DNA of 64,000 bases from JAHBNG01 sp039028975. GTDB taxonomy: Bacteria; Chloroflexota; Anaerolineae; Caldilineales; Caldilineaceae. Of this stretch, positions 51,577-60,200 are shown piece by piece (position 1 is the stretch's first letter; every line of letters starts with the position of its first letter). The stretch covers positions 15,916 through 79,915 of the forward strand of contig JBCCHB010000074.1 in the NCBI GenBank assembly GCA_039028975.1, in the 5' to 3' direction. The position numbers were made by a program, and so were the translations under genes. Under the pieces are notes generated by a model that saw nothing but the letters and a program-made list of their open reading frames with translations, had not been told where the DNA came from and did not search any database.

Positions 51577-51653
51577 GGGGGCTGCCCTAAGGGTGCCCAG
51601 CCACACTCAAACGGATGGAGCTTTTGGCTTGTCTAGCGAACTTGTTCGTGCCT

Positions 51654-51844
51654 GAAAACTACAACGGATTCGGGGACCCAACGGATTTGTCACGAGGCTT
51701 GCCGAACGGCCAGATTGAAGAGGGGAACCCAGTGGCGCGAAGATAAAACGTTTTATCCTCGAAACCGTTGGAGTTGTTGCCTCAATCAAAAAAAGGGACC
51801 GATGTTGCCACCAAGTCCCTTTTCTTATTACATCTCGATTAAAT
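51654..51844. repeat. Terminator-linked intergenic repeat, copy 1
   Basis: Shares with 55764..55940 the sequence CTACAAC-GATTC near one end and AAAAAGGGACCGATGTT-CCACC-AGTCCCTTT near the other, with similar spacing between. Both copies lie just downstream of a minus-strand gene, so the repeat includes the terminator of that gene. Confidence 0.65.
51788..51823 (-). terminator. Rho-independent terminator of the TPR gene
   Basis: AAAAGGGAC (51791..51799) pairs with GTCCCTTTT (51815..51823). On the minus strand seven T residues follow. It can also stop the plus-strand BTAD transcript that ends at 51576. Confidence 0.8.
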
Positions 51845-53290
51845 TTATTCGCCTTCAATCCCTTCCACCGTCTCTACGGCAAGTTCATACATATCCATGG
51901 TGGTGAAACTGTTGCCTAAACTTTCAGGAGCCTCTTCAATCGCACTTGTCCACTCATTATCTTCTCGTAATAGATAAAGGTTGATTTGCGCAACCAGTTC
52001 GGCCTTTTCGCTATCGTTTTCACGTTTTGCCTGGGCAAGGAGCGCTATCTGATAGCCAATCAGTGCACTATCGTCATGATTTTCGTGGAGAAAGCGGCCA
52101 TATTTGAACGCTTCTTCATCATTGCCAAGCAGGAAGCAGGTTACAACAAAATTTCCGAACAGATGATAACTTAAAGCCTCTGGATCCTCCAGATTGATAT
52201 CGCCAGTCAGAGAATGACCAACATGACGCGACAACTGCTTATATGCTTCTTGCAAATGGGGACGCGCCTTGTCTGCTTCTCCTGCTAAACGATAAAGTTG
52301 GCCGATGTGTAGATACATGTAGCTATGGGTCGGTTGCGGTAGTTCCGCTGCCTTGGCAATATTTATCTCCGCGGCTTGTGTCAGATGGTCTTGGGCCTTG
52401 GCCCTTCCCATTAGGCGCAGAATCCGGCCCATTTTCTCCTGATTCATCGAGTTTCTCGGTTGATTATCCAGGCTTCTTTGTAAACTTTCACGCTGCCGAC
52501 CTAGCCGATCTAGGTCATGGTAGATACGTGACTTGCGTTTGACATTCTCTTTGATCTTTGCTGGGAGGTATACTTCATCCTCGTCAAAGGTAGATGATAA
52601 CGTGTTGGACTGATCCGCTTCGGTTATGGATACCTTTGACTGATTCTCCTTAATTTCATCGATCACGGCCAAGATAAATTCGTAGAAATCCCAACCTGTG
52701 ACCGCAATACCCGAGGTTCCTGTTGGTGTGCGCCCTTTCTTCAGCCCGCGAGCAGTCCGAACGGCAAGTTTTTCGGCCAAAACGAGGTCTTGATTGATTT
52801 TGGCCTCAGCCAATTGACCATAGCGGTACGCTCTGAGATCTGTATTTGGATCATCCTGATGAAACAAGCGGGCATATTCGACTGCCTCTTCATAGCTCCC
52901 CAGCAAAAAGCAAACTTCGATCAGATTCTGCATATGATCATAATCAACGGCCTCGGGATCATCCAGATCCCCTGTCTCATGCTTGGCTAATTCGTAAGCA
53001 TCCTCGAAGTACTGATTGGCTATCTCATGCTCATCCATCAGACGATAGAAATTTCCAGCCCTTATATAGTCGGTAGATTGCCGTCTTCTATCTTCTTTGA
53101 TGTGTGATGAAATATAATTTGATGCCGCTTTCTCTAAATGGATGCGAGCCGCAGGATCATTCATCGAGCGCAGCACGCGCCCAAGGGGTTCACGAACAAG
53201 CCACGTATCCGATCTACGCTCGTAACGATCTTGAGCTTTCTCCAGCTCTTTCTGCAATTGATTTTCGGAAACGGAGATTCGGTAATCCAT
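51845..53290 (-). CDS. TPR-like protein with internal duplication
   Basis: 481 residues from the ATG at 53290, preceded by GAGGAG at six bases. Two similar halves (about residues 12-210 and 250-470) each contain a helical-repeat pattern: L-G-R-V-L-R-S-M versus M-G-R-I-L-R-L-M, A-G-N-F-Y-R-L-M versus I-G-Q-L-Y-R-L-A, and C-F-L-L-G-S-Y-E-E-A versus C-F-L-L-G-N-D-E-E-A. No catalytic motif, signal peptide or membrane helix. It lies 100 bases downstream of the PD-(D/E)xK-like protein gene on the same strand and may be co-transcribed; a protective or chaperone role is conceivable but unproven. Confidence 0.7.
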   Translation of the reverse strand: MDYRISVSENQLQKELEKAQDRYERRSDTWLVREPLGRVLRSMNDPAARIHLEKAASNYISSHIKEDRRRQSTDYIRAGNFYRLMDEHEIANQYFEDAYELAKHETGDLDDPEAVDYDHMQNLIEVCFLLGSYEEAVEYARLFHQDDPNTDLRAYRYGQLAEAKINQDLVLAEKLAVRTARGLKKGRTPTGTSGIAVTGWDFYEFILAVIDEIKENQSKVSITEADQSNTLSSTFDEDEVYLPAKIKENVKRKSRIYHDLDRLGRQRESLQRSLDNQPRNSMNQEKMGRILRLMGRAKAQDHLTQAAEINIAKAAELPQPTHSYMYLHIGQLYRLAGEADKARPHLQEAYKQLSRHVGHSLTGDINLEDPEALSYHLFGNFVVTCFLLGNDEEAFKYGRFLHENHDDSALIGYQIALLAQAKRENDSEKAELVAQINLYLLREDNEWTSAIEEAPESLGNSFTTMDMYELAVETVEGIEGE

Positions 53291-53390
53291 TGTTACTCCT
53301 CTTTTGTTTGTCGCTACAAAATATAAGCAGGTTACCCTATTCAATCGGCTTGTGAAATCAGTGTAATCTGTTGATGGAATGTGATGACTA

Positions 53391-55700
53391 TTAATCTAGG
53401 CTTCCATAACGATCAAACAGGTACGTATCTACACGCAGTGCGTCTGTATTCAATCGATCCCATAGCCTGTCTAGTTTTCCAAAAGTTGCTTCATTAAATT
53501 GACCGTCAACAAATCCGAAAACTATTGCTTCGTATGGATCTCCGCTCGTTACTCCGTCTAATCGGGCTAAAGCATCTTCCCAAAGCTGATTACCAGTTGC
53601 AAGGACGGCATTTTCTAAAGGGTCCAAATATCTGTTTGGATTGGTATCCAACCAAGTACGCTGAGGCTGGAAAAACCGTTGGACGTCACCAGGTGAGACT
53701 GTAAGTGGGGTTCTGAATGTACTGCTATTGGATATATGATCATCGCTCTTTCCCTTGATTTCAATGACAACCGTTTCACCAGTCGTTCGGTTCACGGCCA
53801 CCATATCAGGTCCAATTAGCAGAAAGTGTTCTTTTATAGTCCCATCAGCATTTGTCGTTGTATAGAGTGGTCCCTGCCGCCCTGTATAAAGAATGTCATA
53901 GTTGCCTGTATTTATTACCTCAGTAGTCTCCACAGCGCGTGCTTCTGCACTCCCAGCCTTACCTCCCCAAAGCGCTACATCATTGGCCCGATTTTTTATA
54001 TTTGTCCAGTCTGCCAAACTCAGCGTTCTTTGGATAAAGCCTCCGCCCTTGGCCACAACCTCATTCACAATATTTGGTCTGTTACGCGCCTTCCCTAATC
54101 TTTCTAATATAGAGGACGCGCATGGTTCCAACAAGGGTAGACCGTTGGATGCATTAGCAGATGCAACAGTTGTTGCTTTACAGAATTGCGCAATGGCCTC
54201 ATCACTATACTCAAAGTAACCCAATAAGAGATCCATTCCGGGCAGACCTTCAAAATTCTTCATCACCCATCGCATAATGGGCAACAGATTCTTTCCCTTT
54301 GCTTTGGCAAATGAAACAACCTTTTCGATGACCTTACCGATCTTCAATGCATCGCCGACCGCGGCTGCAAATGCCAGGGCATTGAGCAGGGTATCGACGG
54401 CATCTAGTCGGGCTAATGATGCGGCGGTGTCGCGAATATCTCCAACGCCGAAGAAGCCGCTGGCAATCCAGCCACTCATGTAAGGTAGAGAAACAAATAC
54501 ATCTTCGGAGATCCATCCATCATTGGCTAGATTTTCCCCCCAGTCACCGAAAAGAGCACCTTGTACCGCCCACCTTGCAGCAACCAGGGCTGTAGGGTTA
54601 GGGTAGTATGGGTCACTTCCTTTCAGGTATTCAACATCATCGCGGCGGTGATCGCCATCTGGATTTGGGTCAAGGGGATCAAAGTCAATATCAGCCTCAA
54701 CCCCATCTACTAACAGATCCCTGTCTGTATCTTCATGATTTGGATTGGTTCCTATACCTAATTCTTCCAGATCGTTTAGACCATCGAAATCGGCGTCAGC
54801 TTGATTAGGATCGGTAAATACCTCGTAGTGAATGCCTGAATCACTGCTGACCAGAGAACCTATCTCGTCACCGTCAGATAAGCCATCGCCGTCTGTGTCC
54901 CATTCATCCGGATCGGTATAGACCACGTTGCCAGCAGCATCTAAGAAACCAGCCACCTCTTTTGAATCGGATAAGCCGTCCCCATCGGTGTCGGCCAACA
55001 AAGGATCGGTACTGTATCCATTAGCGATCTGGATTTCATTAATGTTGGATATGCCATCGCCATCTGGATCTTCATCGGCGTCGGATGTTCCCCTCACTGT
55101 ATAGGCAGGATTGGCAATAAGGATATCTGTGTCAGAATGGAAGGGGCTGGTGCCGGTCTTCATGATTTCATCGACATCACTCACCCCATCACCATCGGTA
55201 TCTCTTGGGACGAGTTCGGTGAAAATCCTTTGCCCATTTGGATACATTGACCCTACCGGCAGATAGAGCGTACTTGCTTGCCCTGGCGCTGCATTGACCG
55301 CAGAGACAGGAGGAGCCAACGGACTAATCGGCTGGGTCGGCGTGGGCAGCGGACTAATCGGCTGGGTGGCCGTCGGAATGGGCGTGGGCGCTGGCCCGGT
55401 CTGGCAGCCAAGCGCGCTGTCAGGAACAGGCTGGATGCCATCAATCCCTGGCCGTTCGTATTTGATTTCCAGGGTTTTGTTCCAGTCAAACTGGTTGTAT
55501 TTTAGCTCAAATGGGTGATAGTCTGCGGATACCGTAATGGAGCCGCTGCCCTGGTGGGGTGTCCACTGGGGACTCCAGCCCACTTTGCCGCTGTTGCTTA
55601 CCACCAACTGGTTGTTGATAAAGAGATAGGCTCCATCGTCGGAGGTGACGTGGAAGGTGTAGGTGCCAGCCGAGAGGCCAATACAGCCCAGGAAGCGCAC
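53391..55700 (-). CDS. 5'-truncated PA14 / calcium-repeat protein with PD-(D/E)xK-like C-terminal domain
   Basis: 769 residues from a GTG at 55700. The open frame and PA14 homology continue to about 55761 with no ATG and no signal peptide, then meet a stop, so the 5' end is missing. Order: C-terminal half of a PA14 domain (1-95), Pro/Thr linker, a L-Y-L-P-V-G motif near 145, seven calcium-type D-x-D-x-D-G repeats (about 165-390), a helical region, and a C-terminal domain with G-P-D-M-V-A-V-N ... V-V-I-E-I-K-G-K near residues 628-652. That pattern fits the P-D and E-x-K motifs of the restriction-endonuclease fold. The PA14 part is almost identical in DNA to the fourth PA14 repeat of the gene at 57274..63072. 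Whether it is translated is uncertain. Confidence 0.75.
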   Translation of the reverse strand: MRFLGCIGLSAGTYTFHVTSDDGAYLFINNQLVVSNSGKVGWSPQWTPHQGSGSITVSADYHPFELKYNQFDWNKTLEIKYERPGIDGIQPVPDSALGCQTGPAPTPIPTATQPISPLPTPTQPISPLAPPVSAVNAAPGQASTLYLPVGSMYPNGQRIFTELVPRDTDGDGVSDVDEIMKTGTSPFHSDTDILIANPAYTVRGTSDADEDPDGDGISNINEIQIANGYSTDPLLADTDGDGLSDSKEVAGFLDAAGNVVYTDPDEWDTDGDGLSDGDEIGSLVSSDSGIHYEVFTDPNQADADFDGLNDLEELGIGTNPNHEDTDRDLLVDGVEADIDFDPLDPNPDGDHRRDDVEYLKGSDPYYPNPTALVAARWAVQGALFGDWGENLANDGWISEDVFVSLPYMSGWIASGFFGVGDIRDTAASLARLDAVDTLLNALAFAAAVGDALKIGKVIEKVVSFAKAKGKNLLPIMRWVMKNFEGLPGMDLLLGYFEYSDEAIAQFCKATTVASANASNGLPLLEPCASSILERLGKARNRPNIVNEVVAKGGGFIQRTLSLADWTNIKNRANDVALWGGKAGSAEARAVETTEVINTGNYDILYTGRQGPLYTTTNADGTIKEHFLLIGPDMVAVNRTTGETVVIEIKGKSDDHISNSSTFRTPLTVSPGDVQRFFQPQRTWLDTNPNRYLDPLENAVLATGNQLWEDALARLDGVTSGDPYEAIVFGFVDGQFNEATFGKLDRLWDRLNTDALRVDTYLFDRYGSLD

Positions 55701-55763
55701 CTGGTAGTGGTCGGTCCGATTTGGGTTGTTGACCTCAATACTGAAATTGTCAAGAGCGCCTGA

Positions 55764-55940
55764 TAACTACAACAGATTCAAGGGACAAGCGGATTGTTCA
55801 TGAACGTGCTGATCGATTGGGTTGAAGAGGAAACGTTTGGATGAGAGGATAAATCTGTTCTATCCCCGAATCCCTTGTGTAATTGCCCCAATTAAAAAGG
55901 GACCGATGTTTCCACCGAGTCCCTTTGCTTCTTTACTCAA
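55764..55940. repeat. Terminator-linked intergenic repeat, copy 2
   Basis: Partner of 51654..51844. Its CTACAAC end abuts the point (about 55762) where PA14 homology of the truncated gene stops; its other end holds the terminator at 55894..55926. Confidence 0.65.
55894..55926 (-). terminator. Rho-independent terminator of the beta-propeller lipoprotein gene
   Basis: AAAGGGAC (55896..55903) pairs with GTCCCTTT (55919..55926), followed by five T residues on the minus strand. It lies 30 bases after the lipoprotein stop and separates it from the truncated gene downstream. Confidence 0.78.
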
Positions 55941-55955
55941 TTATCCCACAGACAC

Positions 55956-57212
55956 TCAATTCCCAATAAACGGCAGGAAGTTCAGCCATGAAGACTGCTC
56001 TTCTTCCTCTGGATACCGAAAAATACTAATGCTACTATCATCAACATTTGCCGTATAGATGGTATCGGTTGCCTCATCAAAAAAGATATCGCTTGTTCCG
56101 AAGCCATGTACTTCAAGGGTAGTAATCAGTTCCGTCTCACGAATGATAGAGAGGCGAGTTGGATCGTAATGACCGACGTAGATATAGTCATGCTTGCCAT
56201 CCCTCACAATAGACTCAGGCCGTTTTTTCACTGGAATAGCCGTCTGCAGTCCCTCCTTGGTCATGACCAGAACGTAATAGCCATCCTCCCTCCAGACACA
56301 GACATAGACTAGCTCTCGCGTGGGATCAACCATGATACAGGCAGCGTTCTTGTAGCCAGCCTCTCTAAAATCAGCCGATTTAGGTGGATTGACCCGATCC
56401 CAATAAACGACTTTGCCGCTTAGTAAAACATAGATATCGCCGTTTTCAGGATTGATGGTCATGTCTAATACAGATAACTGAGGGTTGCTTTCGAGTGGTT
56501 GGATGGTTGTAATGATCTGATGGTTATCGATGACAACTAAAGTGTTACTGTGCTTGTCATCCGGTAAATTTTGGCGTCCAGCAGTATAGATGTGTCCGTC
56601 ATGCGCATTGTACTTTGTGGCATTTGGCGTAAAAGGTAGAATAATCTCAGTAATAATATCTGTACCAGACAAAACAACAGCCCGAAACCGATTTGTAGGT
56701 AAAAGAGTGGATGTATAGAAGACATAGACTTCGTTGCTATCCTCATCAACTAAGACGTGGCGTGGTTGTTCTGTGACGTCTTGCAGTGTGGAAATTACTC
56801 GAGTTTTATTTATGATATGAATGGCATGACCATATTGATCTAATGCATAGACTAGTCCTGTGCGAGAATTAACAGCGATATCGCTCAGGTTAGGTCCATA
56901 TGGTGGATTTAGATCTGGAAATGATACATCTACTGGTGATGTATTTCCACTTAACACTGACACGCCGTTAAATCCCTTAAAGTATAAATCTCCATTTGGG
57001 TGGCTAACGATTCGATGAATGCGGGCCGTTGCTTTAAGCTGTTCAGACAATCTGGGCAAGGAAATCTCATTGTCGTCAAGGGCTCCTTGCTCTGCCTGCA
57101 CATTGGTACAGCCAGTGATTAGAGTCAGTAGCAGAATTAAGGAGATCGTGACTGCTACGACCCCATAAAAGATTGAGGCGTATCGGAAAGCGGGTATTAC
57201 TAGATGTCTCAT
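55956..57212 (-). CDS. Beta-propeller lipoprotein (YVTN/NHL-like)
   Basis: 418 residues. A hydrophobic N-terminal helix ends in the lipobox L-I-T-G-C near residue 35, so it is lipid-anchored outside the cell. The rest shows repeated four-strand blades such as G-D-L-Y-F-K-G, G-L-V-Y-A-L-D-Q-Y-G, N-E-V-Y-V-F-Y, G-D-I-Y-V-L-L and D-T-I-Y-T-A-N, as in YVTN/NHL propellers. It ends W-L-N-F-L-P-F-I-G-N, similar to the end of the upstream giant enzyme. AAAGGAA gives a good ribosome site next to a stem-loop. Probably co-transcribed with the upstream gene (61-base gap). Function unknown. Confidence 0.78.
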   Translation of the reverse strand: MRHLVIPAFRYASIFYGVVAVTISLILLLTLITGCTNVQAEQGALDDNEISLPRLSEQLKATARIHRIVSHPNGDLYFKGFNGVSVLSGNTSPVDVSFPDLNPPYGPNLSDIAVNSRTGLVYALDQYGHAIHIINKTRVISTLQDVTEQPRHVLVDEDSNEVYVFYTSTLLPTNRFRAVVLSGTDIITEIILPFTPNATKYNAHDGHIYTAGRQNLPDDKHSNTLVVIDNHQIITTIQPLESNPQLSVLDMTINPENGDIYVLLSGKVVYWDRVNPPKSADFREAGYKNAACIMVDPTRELVYVCVWREDGYYVLVMTKEGLQTAIPVKKRPESIVRDGKHDYIYVGHYDPTRLSIIRETELITTLEVHGFGTSDIFFDEATDTIYTANVDDSSISIFRYPEEEEQSSWLNFLPFIGN

Positions 57213-57223
57213 TTATAGATTCC

Positions 57224-57267
57224 TTTCAGAGATAGCCAGCTTAACATATTGTTAGCTATCTCTGAAA
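57224..57267 (-). promoter_or_regulatory. Stem-loop between the giant enzyme and lipoprotein genes
   Basis: TTTCAGAGATAGC and GCTATCTCTGAAA form a perfect 13-bp stem with an 18-base loop. In the minus-strand mRNA it ends directly at the GGAA of the lipoprotein ribosome site. No T-run follows, so it may tune translation or protect the 3' end of the upstream message rather than terminate. Confidence 0.6.
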
Positions 57268-57273
57268 ACTATA

Positions 57274-60200
57274 CTACTGACCGCTTGCCACGCCAGAATT
57301 GTGAATGAGTGGTAAAAAGACGATATCCAAACATTCGAAGAGCGGTACGGCGGTATCAATTGGGTAGTTTCGGAAGATACAGTGTACTGTATTTTCGTTC
57401 ATAACTGGCCCTTCAGGTCTCCAATCAATGCCTTGATACAGGCCAAACCACCAGGATGCATCATCCTGCTGCGGCTCCAGCAAGGACGCACCACGGGCAA
57501 TGAATGATGTGCCATTGGATGGAGAAACAGATGCCCCAGTTACGCCCGCATCACACTCGTTCTCTGGAAGTCCAGTATCCCCATAACCAAACCAGAAGAT
57601 ATTCTTGATTGAAGGCGTACCTGATGACCACGCCGTCTGTTTAAAGAGCAGATCAAAGCTGCTGTGGGCATAGGTAGACTGTTCAGTGCCTCGTACCATA
57701 GTGCTTGAGACACGACCACAACTTTCATTGATGTCTCGCTGTGCTTGAATGGTATTATCTCTAGCGCGATTCCAGCCGATCTCTGTAATCCATATCTCAC
57801 CGTTATTCTTTCCGTTCGCAATCATCGTTTCAAAGTAATTATGGATGGTAGTTGGCTTGGCTATATCATCGATCTGACGTAAATAGATCGTTGGATCAAC
57901 GATGACTCGGTTATTACTCACATACTGATCCGAAGGATATGGATGGAGAGCCAGAATATCATAAGGTGCAGGATTTTGACGAGGATTGTCGAGATCTGCC
58001 AATGCTTGTGAAACAGCTGCGAAGTATGCTAAAGAACGTCCATCGGCTTGAGCCAGACCAGCAAAAAGAATCTTGTCATTGGGCTCAACCGACTTGATTC
58101 CATCATACGCCTCAACCAATAACTGAGCATAATTCTCGGTGGCAACCTCACTACCTCCAAAGTTCGGCTCATTCCAGATCTCCCAATAACGGATACGGTC
58201 GTCGTAGTAGCTGGCCAGCTGCTTGGCTGTGCCAGCAAAGTCAGCTTTATATGCGTCGATTTCATCATTCCAATCCTGTCGTTCTAGAGTCTGGTTATCT
58301 ACAAGACCTAACACAGCAATATTGTTGGCGCAGAGCATGTCTACAATGCGGTCGAAATGGCGCAGATCTACCTGACTCACACCCTCATAACCCAGACCGC
58401 GACCAATACGCATCAATTCAGAGGGCGGAATCATAAACTCAAGCCGCATCCAGTTGACGTTGGCTCGCATCAGCCGCTCTACCATACCTGCCATATCAAT
58501 ATCGTTACCGGGATTATCTACATCACCAGCCTCAATGTCTATGCTATAGGGATTCACGACCAAACTTTTGCTGACTTCTGCATTACCAGGTGCACCAAGA
58601 ACAGTAATGGTTGGATTTTTGTCCTGGCAATTTACGCTGGTCGATGGTTTGTGGTAGTAGGATACCTGAACATCATCAAGCCAGGGGCCTTGAGCAGGTG
58701 GCTGAATAACCGTTTGTGAGTCGCTGGTAAACTTAAATTCAATACAAATTGAGCTACTGGAATTCGCAAGAGAAGGGAAGAAGATTCGATGATTTTTCCA
58801 CTCATTTGCACTCGATGTACCTTGACCATCGATTCCTTCCCACTCCAAGCCGCTTTGATAGGTCGAGGGGTTGGTATTGTTGCAAGCCGATTCATAGAAA
58901 CGCAACTCTAAGCTATCGCCTGCATTGTCTAGCTCGTGCCACATCTCGAACTCAACCAAAATATTGTTGCGAGCCGTCGACGGAGATAGTTCGCACTGCC
59001 ACCAGGTCTCTAAGTTTTGAGGATAGCCGCCTCCGTTTGGAATCGCAGGCTGCCCATTGAGTGGCATTCCAGCAGGCCAGATAGCATAGATACCGTTCTT
59101 GACCCGATTTGTGGCACGTCCCCATTGGTAAGCTGTTTTGTTTGTGTTGTATCCTGCGCGCCATACACAACGGCCGATTGGCGGAATCGGGCTTTCAAAC
59201 GAATCGGGATTGCGTTGATCCCAACCGTCTACAATCGTCGGCGTTGTGCCTTGGCCAGCGCTAAAGACTGAAGGTCCACTAGTGGTTAAGGCTGTACCCT
59301 CCCAAGGTCCGAACTGTCTTGGCAAATTTGTCTCATCTGGAATACTTTCTAAAGGAATTGGCAGGCCATTTTGCTTACGAGCTAACTTCTCTGCTTCAGT
59401 TAAAGAAGGTGTTCCACCTGGGTCTCCCAAAATAAACGTCTTTTGTTCGGGGAAACGTTCCTCCCATGTTTGGTTTGGCCCAATCGAAGCTGATTGAGTT
59501 CCATGTGAGGTCGACGAACTACTGTTCGGCAAGGCCAATGGGCTAATCGGCTGGGTTGGCGTCGGCAGCGGACTCGTCGGTGCTGTGGCCGTTGGAGCGG
59601 GCGTGGGCGCTGGCCCAGTCTTACAACCCAAGGCGTCGTTGGGAACAGGCTGGATGCCGTCAATCCCTGGCCCTTCGTATTTGATTTCCAGGGTTTTGTT
59701 CCAGTCGAACTGGTTGTAGGTCAGCTCAAATGGGTGATAGTCTGCGGATACGGTAATGGTGCCGCTGCCGTGATGGGGCGTCCACTGGGGACTCCAGCCC
59801 ACTTTGCCGCTGTTGCTTACCACCAACTGGTCGTTGATGAAGAGATAGGCCCCGTCGTCGGAGGTGATGTGGAAGGTGTAGGTGCCAGCCGAAAGACCGA
59901 TACAGCCCAGGAAGCGCACCTGGTAGTGGTCGATTCGGTCTGGGTTGTTGACCTCAATGTCGAAATTGTCAAGAGTGCCGCTATTGACTAGTGGCTTGTC
60001 GCTCCAGTCAAATCCGGCCGGAAAGTCATTGTCACCCAGCCACTCTTGGTAGAGACCATACCAGATGCCCGATTCGGGCAGGGCAGGCGCATTCGGGTCG
60101 GGTGTGGCCGTTGGGGTCGCTACTGGAATCGGCGTTGGTATGGGAACGGGCGTGGGTACAGGTCCGGTCCCGCAGCCAAGGGCGCTATTGGGAATGGGTT

